This document shows, in pieces, positions 54,250-64,000 of a stretch of 64,000 nucleotides of DNA. This DNA comes from Pterobdella sp. o SKG-2022 (Eukaryota; Annelida; Clitellata; Hirudinida; Piscicolidae), in NCBI GenBank assembly GCA_964035795.1, contig OZ038324.1:434001-498000 (forward strand), in the 5' to 3' direction. Numbering within the stretch: position 1 is the stretch's first letter; every line of letters starts with the position of its first letter. Made by a program: the position numbers and the translations under genes. The notes beneath the pieces were generated by a model that worked only from the letters and a program-made list of their open reading frames with translations, was not told the DNA's origin and did not search any database.

Positions 54250-54846
54250 TCAAGTCTCAAGCACTTTAACAAGATCAGCCTTGATGTGTAATGTTGAGCG
54301 AAAGCACATAGCTCCAACTACTTTTACTCGTACTTTGTTTCCTATATCAACTTGATCTCCAATTTTTTGATCATCCTTTTTTGAAGATTTTTTATGATAT
54401 TTGTAAACGGAAACATTAAAGATGTTGCAAGCCAGCAAACTCAAATGCTGTGAACATGGAGAAATCTTGGTTACTACGGCATCTAACTTGTGTCTTTGTT
54501 CTGGAGCAAAAACAACCATATCAAACTGCAAATTAATAACCATTCTTGGTCTATCTTGTATGATTTTTGCAAACGTTTCTAAACATTTTATATTGCCATA
54601 AGAGACAGGAACACCTTTGAAATGTTCATTAAAATAAAAAAGAAGAGGTTTCAAAGCAGTATCCACAACTTTTTTCAAGTTCAAATTGCCCTGGGCAGTC
54701 ATATGAATGGGCAACCCTGCAAAACTGCGTTGAGATGTTATGAGCTTCATGCCTGAATATTTTTCGTCACATTTTGCTGATGCTTCTTTGAATGAAATTT
54801 CAAATTTTAATTTTTTGAACTTTTGATTTTTTTTTATATTTTCCAT
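54250..54846 (-). CDS. POLR1F: POLR1F/RPA43, RNA polymerase I stalk subunit
   Basis: RPA43 (yeast Rpa43, human POLR1F/TWISTNB) forms the Pol I stalk, counterpart of RPB7 and RPC25, and recruits the RRN3/TIF-IA initiation factor in the nucleolus. The single open frame of 198 residues has the RPB7-like N-terminal fold ending in GVPVSYGNIKCLE (family G-V-x-x-S-Y-x-N-I). It then has the OB/S1-like domain MVINLQFDMVVFAPEQRHKL (family form H-x-N-x-x-x-x-x-x-x-F-x-P-x-x-G-x-x-L), VVTKISPCSQHLSLLACNIF (family V-N-K-V-S-x-x-H-x-G-x-L), and the last strand IKADL. It is shorter than the vertebrate protein (about 340), lacking the basic C-terminal tail. ATG at 54846 is the first Met of the frame. No intron is needed. 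Convergent with URB1. Confidence 0.9.
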   Translation of the reverse strand: MENIKKNQKFKKLKFEISFKEASAKCDEKYSGMKLITSQRSFAGLPIHMTAQGNLNLKKVVDTALKPLLFYFNEHFKGVPVSYGNIKCLETFAKIIQDRPRMVINLQFDMVVFAPEQRHKLDAVVTKISPCSQHLSLLACNIFNVSVYKYHKKSSKKDDQKIGDQVDIGNKVRVKVVGAMCFRSTLHIKADLVKVLET

Positions 54847-55430
54847 TTTAAATTTAGCTTAATTCTTTTAATAATTATTTAAAGAAATTCAAAATGCATT
54901 TATAAATATTAGAGCAAAGAATAAATAATGCAACATTTTTTGTTTTTGTAAAAAAAACTTTATTAGTTCAAAATTTTGTGGGCAGTATAAAACTCAAAAA
55001 AGTTTTTGTAAAAAATTTTAAAATTAAATTTTTCTTACTTTTCGAAATTTTATTCAATCACTAAAGTATTCAACAAAAGTGTGACAAGAAATGAAAAAGA
55101 TATAAAGTAATATATCAAGTTGATAAAAATTTCACATATTCAGTAATTCGATAATGTATACTTGTTCAGAATATGTAAAGTATTAGAAAAAGCAAGCATC
55201 AAGTCTGAAAATTTGAAATATTACTTGCAAAGTGAATGATTAAGTTTGATAATACTATAAAAAAATTCTCAATACAACTATTTATTTTGAATATATTATA
55301 AATTTTAAAAAATAAACTACTAAATACAGTTATGCGCTACAGATTTATTTTTAAAATTAAAATTTCATACTAATTATAATTTATAAAAAAAAATTAAAAA
55401 AGAGAAAAAAGAGGGCAGAGGCAGGAAAGG
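54847..55430. other. AT-rich upstream flank of POLR1F
   Basis: Contains the presumptive POLR1F promoter (on −). No recognisable repeat or second gene; composition is too AT-rich to name a core element. Confidence 0.4.
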
Positions 55431-55850
55431 AAGGCATTGCCGCGGACAATAGCCAAGGAGATCTTCTGATGCAACCAAACTGAATCCATAGGGTCTCCCA
55501 TAGCCTCGAAAAGTTTCCTGCCTAACTCCTCAACGAATATACCGGTTGAGAGACCACAGCAATCGATAGTCTCGAATGCTACGGGTTGGAAACAGGCACT
55601 TCGCGATCACGCAAAAGGTATTGAATAGCTTTAGGCACCAATCATAGAACTTCAAAAAAATTTTGAAAATACTGAAATAATCATTTTTAGAAGTTTTATG
55701 AAAAAAATCCTAACATTTAACAAAGCTTTTTGTACAATCCGTGAATATTTAAACATTATGATACATGAATTTTTTCAAGAAAAAAAAACTAAAATTTTTC
55801 AAAGCCTATGATAGGTCCAATTTAAAACAGCTTTGTGCTGCTTTAAATTT
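55430..55850 (-). mobile_element. LINE C-terminal fragment joined to repeat module Z
   Basis: 55600–55430 on − reads AFETIDCCGLSTGIFVEELG then MDSVWLHQKISLAIVRGNAF, the C-terminal domain (ELGRxL...QxxSLAIxRGNA) of a LINE polyprotein class. 55850–55597 is the inverted counterpart of 20310–20600 (AACTTCAAAAAAATTTTGAA ... TCAAAGCCTATGATAGG), i.e. module Z. Confidence 0.6.
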
Positions 55851-56797
55851 CTTTTCGGGTTGGAAAAGAAAGTTACCCACCAAAAAGAAAGAAGTTTCAA
55901 GGTGTTTTTTTTTTCAAATAAACCTTTTTTTTTAAATTTTTCCATGATTTTATGTAATAACCTTCCTAAAGCTACTTTTCACACTACCGTTCTTCATATA
56001 AAATCTGTACTCTAATATACAAAGTTTTTCACTAATTTCCTTTTCTTTCTAACTTCATACCACCTTCTAGGCGTGCTGGTCTACAATCCTCTACCCGCTC
56101 TCAACTCTTTTATCCCTCCCTCTTATTTCTATGTTAAATTTGCTTTTTTTCAGTCTTTTTTTTGGAAATCGCTACCTTCTCATCATGCATCTTATCCTTT
56201 TTTCCAGTTTTCACTAAAAAACTTGAAACTTTCTTCTTTAAGCGGTTCACATCAGAGCGCCTCTGAAAGATTCTATTTGAAACACAAGTTATTGAAAACA
56301 TACGATGTTCGTAAAAAATAATTGAATTAAAAACAACTTTTTTTTTAAAAAAACCAGTAAGATAAAACTCTAAAAAATTTAAAAAGTTGAAACCATAGAT
56401 AAAACAAACAATAAGAAAACGAAGTGAAACCATAAGTATAAAACTTCTAGTTTTTCTGGACTAGAAGGTGCATTTAGAACACTACAAGCCTTCCCCCTCT
56501 GTAGGACCATACTCATTGCTTGTGGTAGCTAAAAAGTTGACCGCAGTTTTCTGTTTAGTGGCCATCTGTTTGCAATTTTTATCATCAACTTTACTTGTTA
56601 AAACACCAAAAGCAAAAAGTTTCAACCTCTAATACTACAACTTCATAATCCGCTGATAGGTTGGCATATTTTATTACTTTAGCTGTCTTTTTATTTCAAG
56701 CTACTTTTCCAAGACAGGCTAAGGATATTTTACGTTGCTGGGAACAATAGTGTCACTTCCAAAATCTACTTTCTGTTAATAAAAATGATGATCAAGT
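55851..56797. other. AT-rich region, possible LINE remnants
   Basis: 56040–56330 is pyrimidine-rich with overlapping short + frames resembling the eroded linker style of the CR1/L2-like LINE; no diagnostic motif. 56640–56797 runs into the RT fragment at 56798. No host exon recognised. Confidence 0.35.
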
Positions 56798-57560
56798 TCA
56801 GTTTGACTGTGTTAAGTTGTCTGACATCAACCCAAAAATTAGTACTGCCGAATTTAGCCAAAAGGAAATCACAGATTCACCCAAAGAAATGAAACCTACT
56901 AAAGCCTTTGGCCTGGATGGTCTTACACCAGAAGTCTGGAAGCTCGAGAAAACCCAAAAATACTTGAAAGTTAAGGGTGTGCGTCCCAATGAATGGAGTA
57001 TATCTGGTATTGTTCCCGTGCCCAAGAAAGGAGACTTAACTCGTTTTATCAACTATCGAAGTATAAGTCTTAGCCAAATAGCCTCTAAAATTTACAACCG
57101 GCTTATACTAAACAGAATACGCCGTCATCGACAAGCTGCTTCGCCCCAACCAAAACGGCTTCCGTCCTAAAAGATCCACCTCGTCTCGTCTATTCACACT
57201 CAAAAGAATCATAGAAGAACTGTGAAAGCACAAGAAAGAAGCTGTGATAACTTTCATCGATTTCAAAAAAGCATTTGACTCGATAGATTGGTCCAAAATG
57301 CTTAAAATCCTTGTTGCATATGGAATTTCTTCTGAAATCGTTAATGCAATGCGAGTGATGTATGAAAACACATCCGCTTTTGTGGTAACCCCCTGAAGGC
57401 AATACTGACATCTTCCAGGTCGATACTGGCGTCTTACAAGGGGACCCACTCGCCCCGTTTCTTTTCATCATTTGCTTAGATTATACTCTCAATAAAATAC
57501 TTTTTTGTGATTTTATCGAGATGGCTCTTCTAATGGCCTTCACGTCGTACACGAACTTTG
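56798..57560 (+). mobile_element. Decayed LINE RT (LQGDxLAP type)
   Basis: 56817–57170 has KPTKAFGLDGLTPEVWKLEK, ISGIVPVPKKGDLTRFINYR and KIYNRLILNRIR. Beyond a frameshift, + strand reading gives FIDFKKAFDSIDWSKMLKIL at about 57255 and TGVLQGDPLAPFLFIICLDY at about 57425. Same family as 21780–24010 (AGVLQGDTLAPYLFIIAVDY). Ends before the catalytic A-D-D box. Confidence 0.8.
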
Positions 57561-58980
57561 CCTGGTAATAAACATCTTTTTAAATTGTTCGTAACAGGGC
57601 AAAAAACCATCGAGGATATTCATGTTATTTGAAGCATTCGAAAATTTTTTTCTTTTTAAAGCTAACAAAAATTTCAAAGTTTTGTTACCAAACGTCATGT
57701 CAAATTTCTAAAAGAGAAAAAAGAAAGATGTCAGCTATAAAAAACGACCAAGTTTTAATTTTTGGTTGACACAAAGTACTGCCAAAACGGAAGCTTCAAA
57801 AGACCAAAAAAATTTTCACTTGATCATTGCTTTCGTCTAGGTGATGAAGTACAGAAGAAATAGGGAGGTGATCAATGTAGACATAGTCATATGTTCCTAC
57901 TACTTCATACAGCTCACTGTAGTGTTCGATACATTTATCAAGTTTTTGTCCAGCACCTTCTATGATTATGTCATTCTTCTTCAAAACACTGCATGATTGT
58001 GCACTTGGGCTTGTGACTTTTTTAAGGGAAGCGAATATTTCACCTACTTTGCCTGAATTCTTAGCAAATTCGATGCAAGAACAGAGTGCAAGCCGGTATT
58101 TTGTCGCACATGCGTACTTTTTAAGTTTTGTTAAAAATTTGTGTTGTGTCTCTATTTCAACTTTAAAAATGCTTCACTTTTGTTTTTGAGAAAGTATGCT
58201 ATGTGATGCTCTGAACCAATCAGAATCTTTTCGACCCAAAGTTTTCAAGTCTTAACCGAAAATTTTCTTTTCAAGATGATTCCAATGTGGGATCACGTCA
58301 GAAAAAGAGTCAAAACCCACGCTTTCCAGCTTGACTTTCAATCTTTGGCAAATTGGAGGTTTGGGATATTTGCCCCACTCACAGCTTCTTTTTGAGATTT
58401 TATATGCTGTCGATGAAATGGCTTTGTTTTCGAAGCAAAGGATAGCACAACAAGGATGTGATCAGTAACACAGTCTGCACTCTGATAGGACCTCTTTTTC
58501 AGCACTTGAAGCTTTTGTACCAGAAACCTTACGATGCGGTTTGTCAAAATAAAAACTGTTTCTGATGCAGAGTTGTCATAGCCTTTGGTCATTTTCATTC
58601 ATTTTTGCAGCAAAAAATTTTTCAAGATATTTTGGCCAAGTTTCGTGGTCAATACCAACTCGAGTTTATATCACCAAGAAAGATAACTCGTTTACGAAAT
58701 GACTTTTCTAATAGTATTTTCAAGTAGCTTATAAAAATCCTCTTTTATATAAGCAGCTGCATCAAAAATAGAGGCATAGTCAATGATATCAAAAACTGCT
58801 TTTTTTGGTGTTCAACTTGAGAGTTGAGATTCGACCACTTATTGCAAAAGGGGCTTGGCAACTGTTTAGCAACCAGAGAGATGAGTGAGAAGGTTCGAAG
58901 GGAATGGTGGCTTATTCAGTTCGCAAAAGTAATACAAAAATTATCAACAAATTTTTGAAAAATTTATTTTTGAATCTGGT
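57561..58980 (-). mobile_element. Decayed LINE endonuclease region
   Basis: On −: RVIFLGDINSS at about 58690–58655 (GDFN box equivalent) and 58598–58338 with KKRSYQSADCVTDHILVVLS (the S-x-D-C-x-T-D-H endonuclease end) and KPFHRQHIKSQKEA. 57984–57796 (KCIEHYSELYEVVGTYDYVY, IDHLPISSVLHHLDE) is the following linker. Frame breaks throughout; RT absent. Confidence 0.6.
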
Positions 58981-58984
58981 CCAT

Positions 58985-61972
58985 CATAAGGATATCCACT
59001 GGCAACTTTCATCACTACACCTTGCCATTCCCGTGCACAGCAAAAGCTTAAAAGAAAATAATATAAAATAAGTTTAGTAGGTACTTCAATAAATTATATT
59101 AATTGAAAATAGTACTAAGTATATATGGTTAGCATTTAAATAAAAACATTATGAATACAATGAAGTTATGAAGCACGTTTTCAAAATATAATAATTTCCA
59201 AGAAAAGCTCCATTTTTGCTAATTGGATCTACTTTTTTTCAAAATGGTTTTAAATTTATAAGCTTGCAATATGACTTTCGCAATATAAATAAGCCAGCTA
59301 CAAAAAAAGAGCAAAAAAAACTCTTGAGCACTTAGGCTAAAAAGCAACTTAAGAAATTAGAAGTCTAGTTGAGTGCAGAAGGAGAGACGGGAGAAAAGAA
59401 GAGATGGAAGAGAAGGAAAGATTGAGAAGGAGGGAAGATGGAGAGATGGAGGAGGATGGAAAATGGAGTAAGAGGAAAGATGGAGGAAAAGGAAATATGG
59501 AGAGATAGAGGATTAGGAAAAACCATTTGATCGTGTTGACTGGAAGAAGTTGAGATGAACCGAAAAGGTAAACAATTCACTCATTCAACTGCATTCATCC
59601 ACTTTTAGGCAGTTGCAGAAAAAGTTTGCGTTGCTGAAGGCATCGAACATTTTATCTTGTGATTAGGCATTCCTTGTTTTTTGAAGTTTCTTTCACAGTG
59701 TGGACAGGAAGATGTTTTTTGTGACTCTGTTGTGTGTCCAACTCTGACCTCCTCGTGTGAGAAAGCCTGATGTGATTGTATAAACCAATTTTGTTCAGAC
59801 CTATTTTATCGCATTTAGGGCATTTCAAATCTGTTTTTTGTTCTTTTATGCGACCTTTTTTGTCTTTCTTTTCCTTTTCTTTGAATTGGTTCAATGCGAA
59901 TAGTTTTGAATTTACTTCTTTTAGCCATTCGTTTCTTGCCAGAGATTTTTCCTCCAAGTTGTAGTTATATCTAAGCTTTTCAATTCAGCCTTAATGACGG
60001 CATGCCATCGTTGTATTGCAAACTTTTTTGATATTTGGTCTTCATATTTACTACTCCTTGTCTAGCATCGCGGAGAGCTCTTAATATGTTGATTATCTTG
60101 TTTGGAAGGTTGTATGGGCCTTGTGAAACTTCCCAGAACGCGTTTTTTTTTGACAGAATCGTATGCTTTCCAAGGATCCACGAAGGATAAGAAAAGAGGT
60201 GTGTTGTAATGCTTGGATTTTTGCATAAAAACTCTGATGTTGAATAGTTGATGCTTGCACTCTCGGTTTGAATGAAAGCCACATTTACCTTTGTTTCATT
60301 GGTGTTCCAAGAAGGGAATGAATCTGCTCAGAATAATTCTACTCAGAATTTTAATTGATGTGCACACAATTGCAATTCCTTTATAGTTTTTGCAGACATA
60401 TCCCGACCTTTCTTGCATATTGAAATTGTAATTTGTTTCTTCCATCTTATGGTACATTTTCTTTCCTCTATATTTAGTTTACCCGTAACTTCATCCAGCT
60501 CACAGTCACTTTCAACGACAGTAATGGGAGATTTGTGCCTATATCATCAATTCCAAACGCATTATCTGTTTTAATGTTTCAGAGCACTTTCGATTTCAGT
60601 TTCTGACACAGAAGCCATGATTTCGCCATAATCATATTGATGATTTGCAACTTGTACAATTTCTGTATCAACATTCATCAAATCTTTCAAGTATTCATAC
60701 CATCTTTGCAACTTTTGCTATTGTTGGAATTTTTTGAACAGAATTCAATAAACTCTGATGTTGTTTGGGACACGATTTGCCAATTAGTTTTAATGATTTC
60801 ATAAAAAAGCCACCTTAGCCAAGTTGCAGGTTTATATCAAGGAAGACAATAAAAAACGAACATGCTCAAAATTTCATAAAAGAATCGAAACTAAAATAAA
60901 AACATGAACACGAATGTAATGGACTTTGTGCAAGCAGCGGCATTGGTCACAAACACCTTAGAAGGATTTGAAAAATAAAAAAATTCCATCACTTTGAGTC
61001 ATCTTTGAGAAAATGCATACACTGAAAAACATTAGGGTACAGATTGGAATAGCTGAGAATGCATCAAAAATCCAATGACCAATCTTAATAGATATTTTTA
61101 AATACATAGTCATGAGAACCTTTAAAAATTACATGTCTTTTAAATTTTATCGCCAAGTTATCGAGTTTCTCGTATCATTGAAGGATTGAAGTTCTCGAAT
61201 CAAGGGGGATCAGAAATGTAGAGATGTGAGCGGAAAATATGTAATACTCAGTGGAGCGGCAGTTTGAAAGAATTTTAAAAAACAGCAGTGAATTAGAAGA
61301 AAACTGATGAAGAACTGATAAAATAGACGACCGTCGAAAATAATTTTGCAAGTTTTTAAACAAATATTGAAATTATTTGCAAGAACACAAACTTTTATCA
61401 CACACGCCAGCGACGCACACGAAACCCTCGGGGCAATATTTATTCTGCAATTGAGTTTGAGTTATTAGTGCTCCGAGTAGGGATAGAATCATACCGAACA
61501 GTAGCAACCTCCTTGTCCCTCTTCACAAGCTGAAACTAGTTGGTACCAATATTTAGTTCATGATAATACATGATTTTCAAATACTTTATATAAATTTTAA
61601 TTTGAAATAAAAGAAGAAATTAGTTAGTTCATAAAATGCATGGTCAAGGCATCTCACGAGGCTTGATATCGAGACAGGTGCCTGAAATACACGTCTGCTT
61701 ATCACTGCACAACTCCAAGTCACGCTGTCATGAAACAATGAAAATTATGAAACAACTGAGCAACTTAAAGTCACCACACAAAAATCCTCTTACTCCGCAC
61801 TGACAAACACTGCCTCCTTCTTCACAAGTCTCTGCTGCGATGCGATAATATCAATACTAAAGATCGAAACTGATTATATTGAATGATGTTAATCTAAAAG
61901 ACCAATCTTGAGACCTGACAGACAATGGCTTTCAATACACCTCTCCCTTCCCATGCACAAGTTGGTGTCTCC
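58985..61972 (-). CDS. Cysteine-rich two-exon-module repeat gene (unknown)
   Basis: Unrecognised gene read from mini-exons on −. 61972–61915: TNLCMGRERCIESHC. 61831–61794: TCEEGGSVCQCG. 61724–61658: LELCSDKQTCISGTC. 61529–61495: CEEGQGGCYCS. 61444–61393: KYCPEGFVCVAGVC. About 59048–58985 (last, ends TGA): LCTGMARCSDESC. Four exons have exactly C-x5-C-x4-C and two have C-x6-C-x-C. Acceptors (AG) and donors (GTCTCA, GTAAGA, GTGAGA, GTATGA, GTTTGT) flank each. Phases alternate 0→1 for the first type and 1→0 for the second, so all adjacent exons join in frame. The six-cysteine unit of about 30–33 residues implies a disulfide-rich extracellular domain. A partner exon expected between 61393 and 59048 was not found; a LINE (59652–60780) lies in that interval. 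The 5' end is unknown. No function is inferred. Confidence 0.65.
59385..59525. repeat. Purine-rich (GA/GGA) tract
   Basis: About 140 bases of GAGAGA/GGAAGA-type sequence on + (pyrimidine-rich on −, i.e. on the sense strand of the cysteine-rich gene). Confidence 0.7.
59652..60790 (-). mobile_element. Decayed zinc-finger-tailed LINE, C-terminal half
   Basis: On −: 60282–59980 with RT remnants (PNKIINILRALRDARQGVVN at about 60110–60050) and 59957–59652, a basic tail with a C2H2 finger (CPKCDKIGLNKIGLYNHIRL SH). 60790–60290 holds out-of-frame endonuclease/RT debris. The finger style (N-K-x-G-L-x-N-H-I-R) is nearest to the element at 63124–63932. Confidence 0.65.
60791..61392. other. Non-coding interval in the cysteine-rich gene
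   Basis: AT-rich; short − frames at 61175–61401 have no recognisable motif. Presumed intron. Confidence 0.35.
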
Positions 61973-62141
61973 CTAGGGTCGTCATTGTGTGGGTTCTATT
62001 TTAGAAGAAGATTCTATATATGTTGAAAATTATTTTACACACTAATTTGTGCTTTTTTGAATCCTGAAAATGACGTTTTATTGAATTTTAAAACTGCAAA
62101 TTTTCAGAGCAAAGTAAGCAATATCTTCAATGCTTTAAGAG

Positions 62142-62600
62142 TTGGCCACTGAGTACAACTCTGCTCTCCATCAAGCTCTTCAATCTGCCTTTAGGTTTCT
62201 GGAACATGGAGGTATTAGATACCGTTTGACTAAATATAACACACAATTATCTTTCTGTGGTGGCTTCGTGGGAGTCTTGAAAACTTCATCCAACCAACGT
62301 GGAGTTGTTAAAAAGTCACTTAAAGTTTGTTGAAATTTTTCTGAAATGTACCCGTACTTCTCCTCCAAATACCTTTTGGCCGCAGTGACAAAAGTAGCTT
62401 CGTGTGTCATTGCAATCTGGATATACTTTGTGGTCTGTTGGTTGCATTGAAAATATTGAGTCATAAGCAACAGAAATAAAATGATAATAATGCAGTGTAA
62501 TTTCTAATGCTCCAAAAAGGGTCTCGTGGTGTTGATCACCAGAGAGTCTTGCTTTGGAGTTGATGTAGAGGCCTCTGCCCACCTAATGGAGTTGATAAAA
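62142..62600 (-). CDS. Unassigned open stretch, possible upstream exon
   Basis: On −, 62470–62180 (plus some upstream codons) reads IIIILFLLLMTQYFQC followed by IAMTHEATFVTAAKRYLEEK, KFQQTLSDFLTTPRWLDEVF. The start is hydrophobic and signal-peptide-like but lacks an upstream ATG; an AG (CATTAG) precedes it. It lies 5' of the cysteine-rich exons on the same strand and could be an upstream exon of that gene, but no phase-verified junction supports this. An overlapping − frame at 62582–62316 is equally long. Confidence 0.3.
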
Positions 62601-62807
62601 AATGAAAGCAAAATGCCAACCGTCTCTCACACCGTCATCGTAACACACGCCTCCAATGCAGCTGTCCCCTTGGTAACACAAAGCTTTATTCTTCTGGAAT
62701 TATTTATCACCGAATTTATTAAGGAAACATTTCAAAATTATAATTAAAATAATTGTCTTTTGCTAATAAGTTTGCCCATTGTTTTTGTCAGTGTCACTTG
62801 CTCATTT

Positions 62808-63007
62808 NNNNNNNNNNNNNNNNNNNNNNNNNNNNNNNNNNNNNNNNNNNNNNNNNNNNNNNNNNNNNNNNNNNNNNNNNNNNNNNNNNNNNNNNNNNNN
62901 NNNNNNNNNNNNNNNNNNNNNNNNNNNNNNNNNNNNNNNNNNNNNNNNNNNNNNNNNNNNNNNNNNNNNNNNNNNNNNNNNNNNNNNNNNNNNNNNNNNN
63001 NNNNNNN
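62808..63007. other. Assembly gap (200 N)
   Basis: Run of 200 N immediately left of a (GT)n microsatellite. The round length suggests a placeholder size. Confidence 0.99.
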
Positions 63008-63935
<928 letters not shown>

Positions 63936-63947
63936 ACTTCCAAGTTC

Positions 63948-63950
<3 letters not shown>

Positions 63951-64000
<50 letters not shown>
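63951..64000. repeat. (GT)n microsatellite at window end
   Basis: At least 25 GT units running off the window end, starting just after the LINE 3' end. Confidence 0.95.

Overview
This is eukaryotic, almost certainly invertebrate animal, nuclear DNA. It is AT-rich, with spliced GT–AG genes, many non-LTR retrotransposon (LINE) relics, a Tc1/mariner relic, tRNA-derived SINEs, long (AT)n and (GT)n microsatellites and one 200-base assembly gap. The species cannot be fixed from the sequence alone.

Three host genes can be recognised from exon-by-exon translation, and a fourth is inferred. (1) The 3' half of a malate/L-lactate dehydrogenase (Ldh_2 family) gene lies on + at 5315–8599, in five phase-consistent exons; its 5' exons lie outside the window. 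(2) A nearly complete URB1/NPA1 gene (nucleolar 60S pre-ribosome assembly factor) lies on + from about 24631 to 54147. I resolve 29 exons with matching splice phases; one expected small exon between 24917 and 26631 was not found. Its larger introns are packed with transposons. (3) POLR1F/RPA43 (RNA polymerase I stalk subunit) is a single-exon gene on − at 54250–54846, convergent with URB1 and only about 100 bases from it. Two rRNA/ribosome biogenesis genes thus sit tail to tail. (4) On − at about 58985–61972 is a previously unlabelled series of tiny exons encoding alternating C-x5-C-x4-C and C-x6-C-x-C modules with perfectly alternating splice phases. It is probably a secreted or extracellular cysteine-rich repeat protein of unknown function.

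Most of the rest is mobile DNA. 1–5 kb: two decayed − strand LINEs and a (GTT)n tract. 6–8 kb: LINE debris in the Ldh_2 intron. 9–24 kb: a dense cluster that includes a zinc-finger-tailed RTE-like LINE (11.2–13.6 kb), a second copy of the same family (14.9–17.1 kb) split by a nested LINE, and a CR1/L2-like LINE (17.17–19.49 kb) whose frame is open except for one stop. 26.7–31.2 kb and 31.8–40.9 kb are URB1 introns filled with LINEs, one of which is flanked on both sides by (AT)n. 44.5–48.2 kb is another URB1 intron with two RTE LINEs, one ending in a 5' palindromic inversion. 55–64 kb is more LINE debris around the cysteine-rich gene, ending in (GT)n.

The most unusual signals are the two-exon cysteine module repeat, the (AT)n-flanked LINE with tail-to-tail 3' ends, a roughly 300-base repeat whose six recognised copies all lie inside URB1 introns, and a repeat pair in which one module is inverted.
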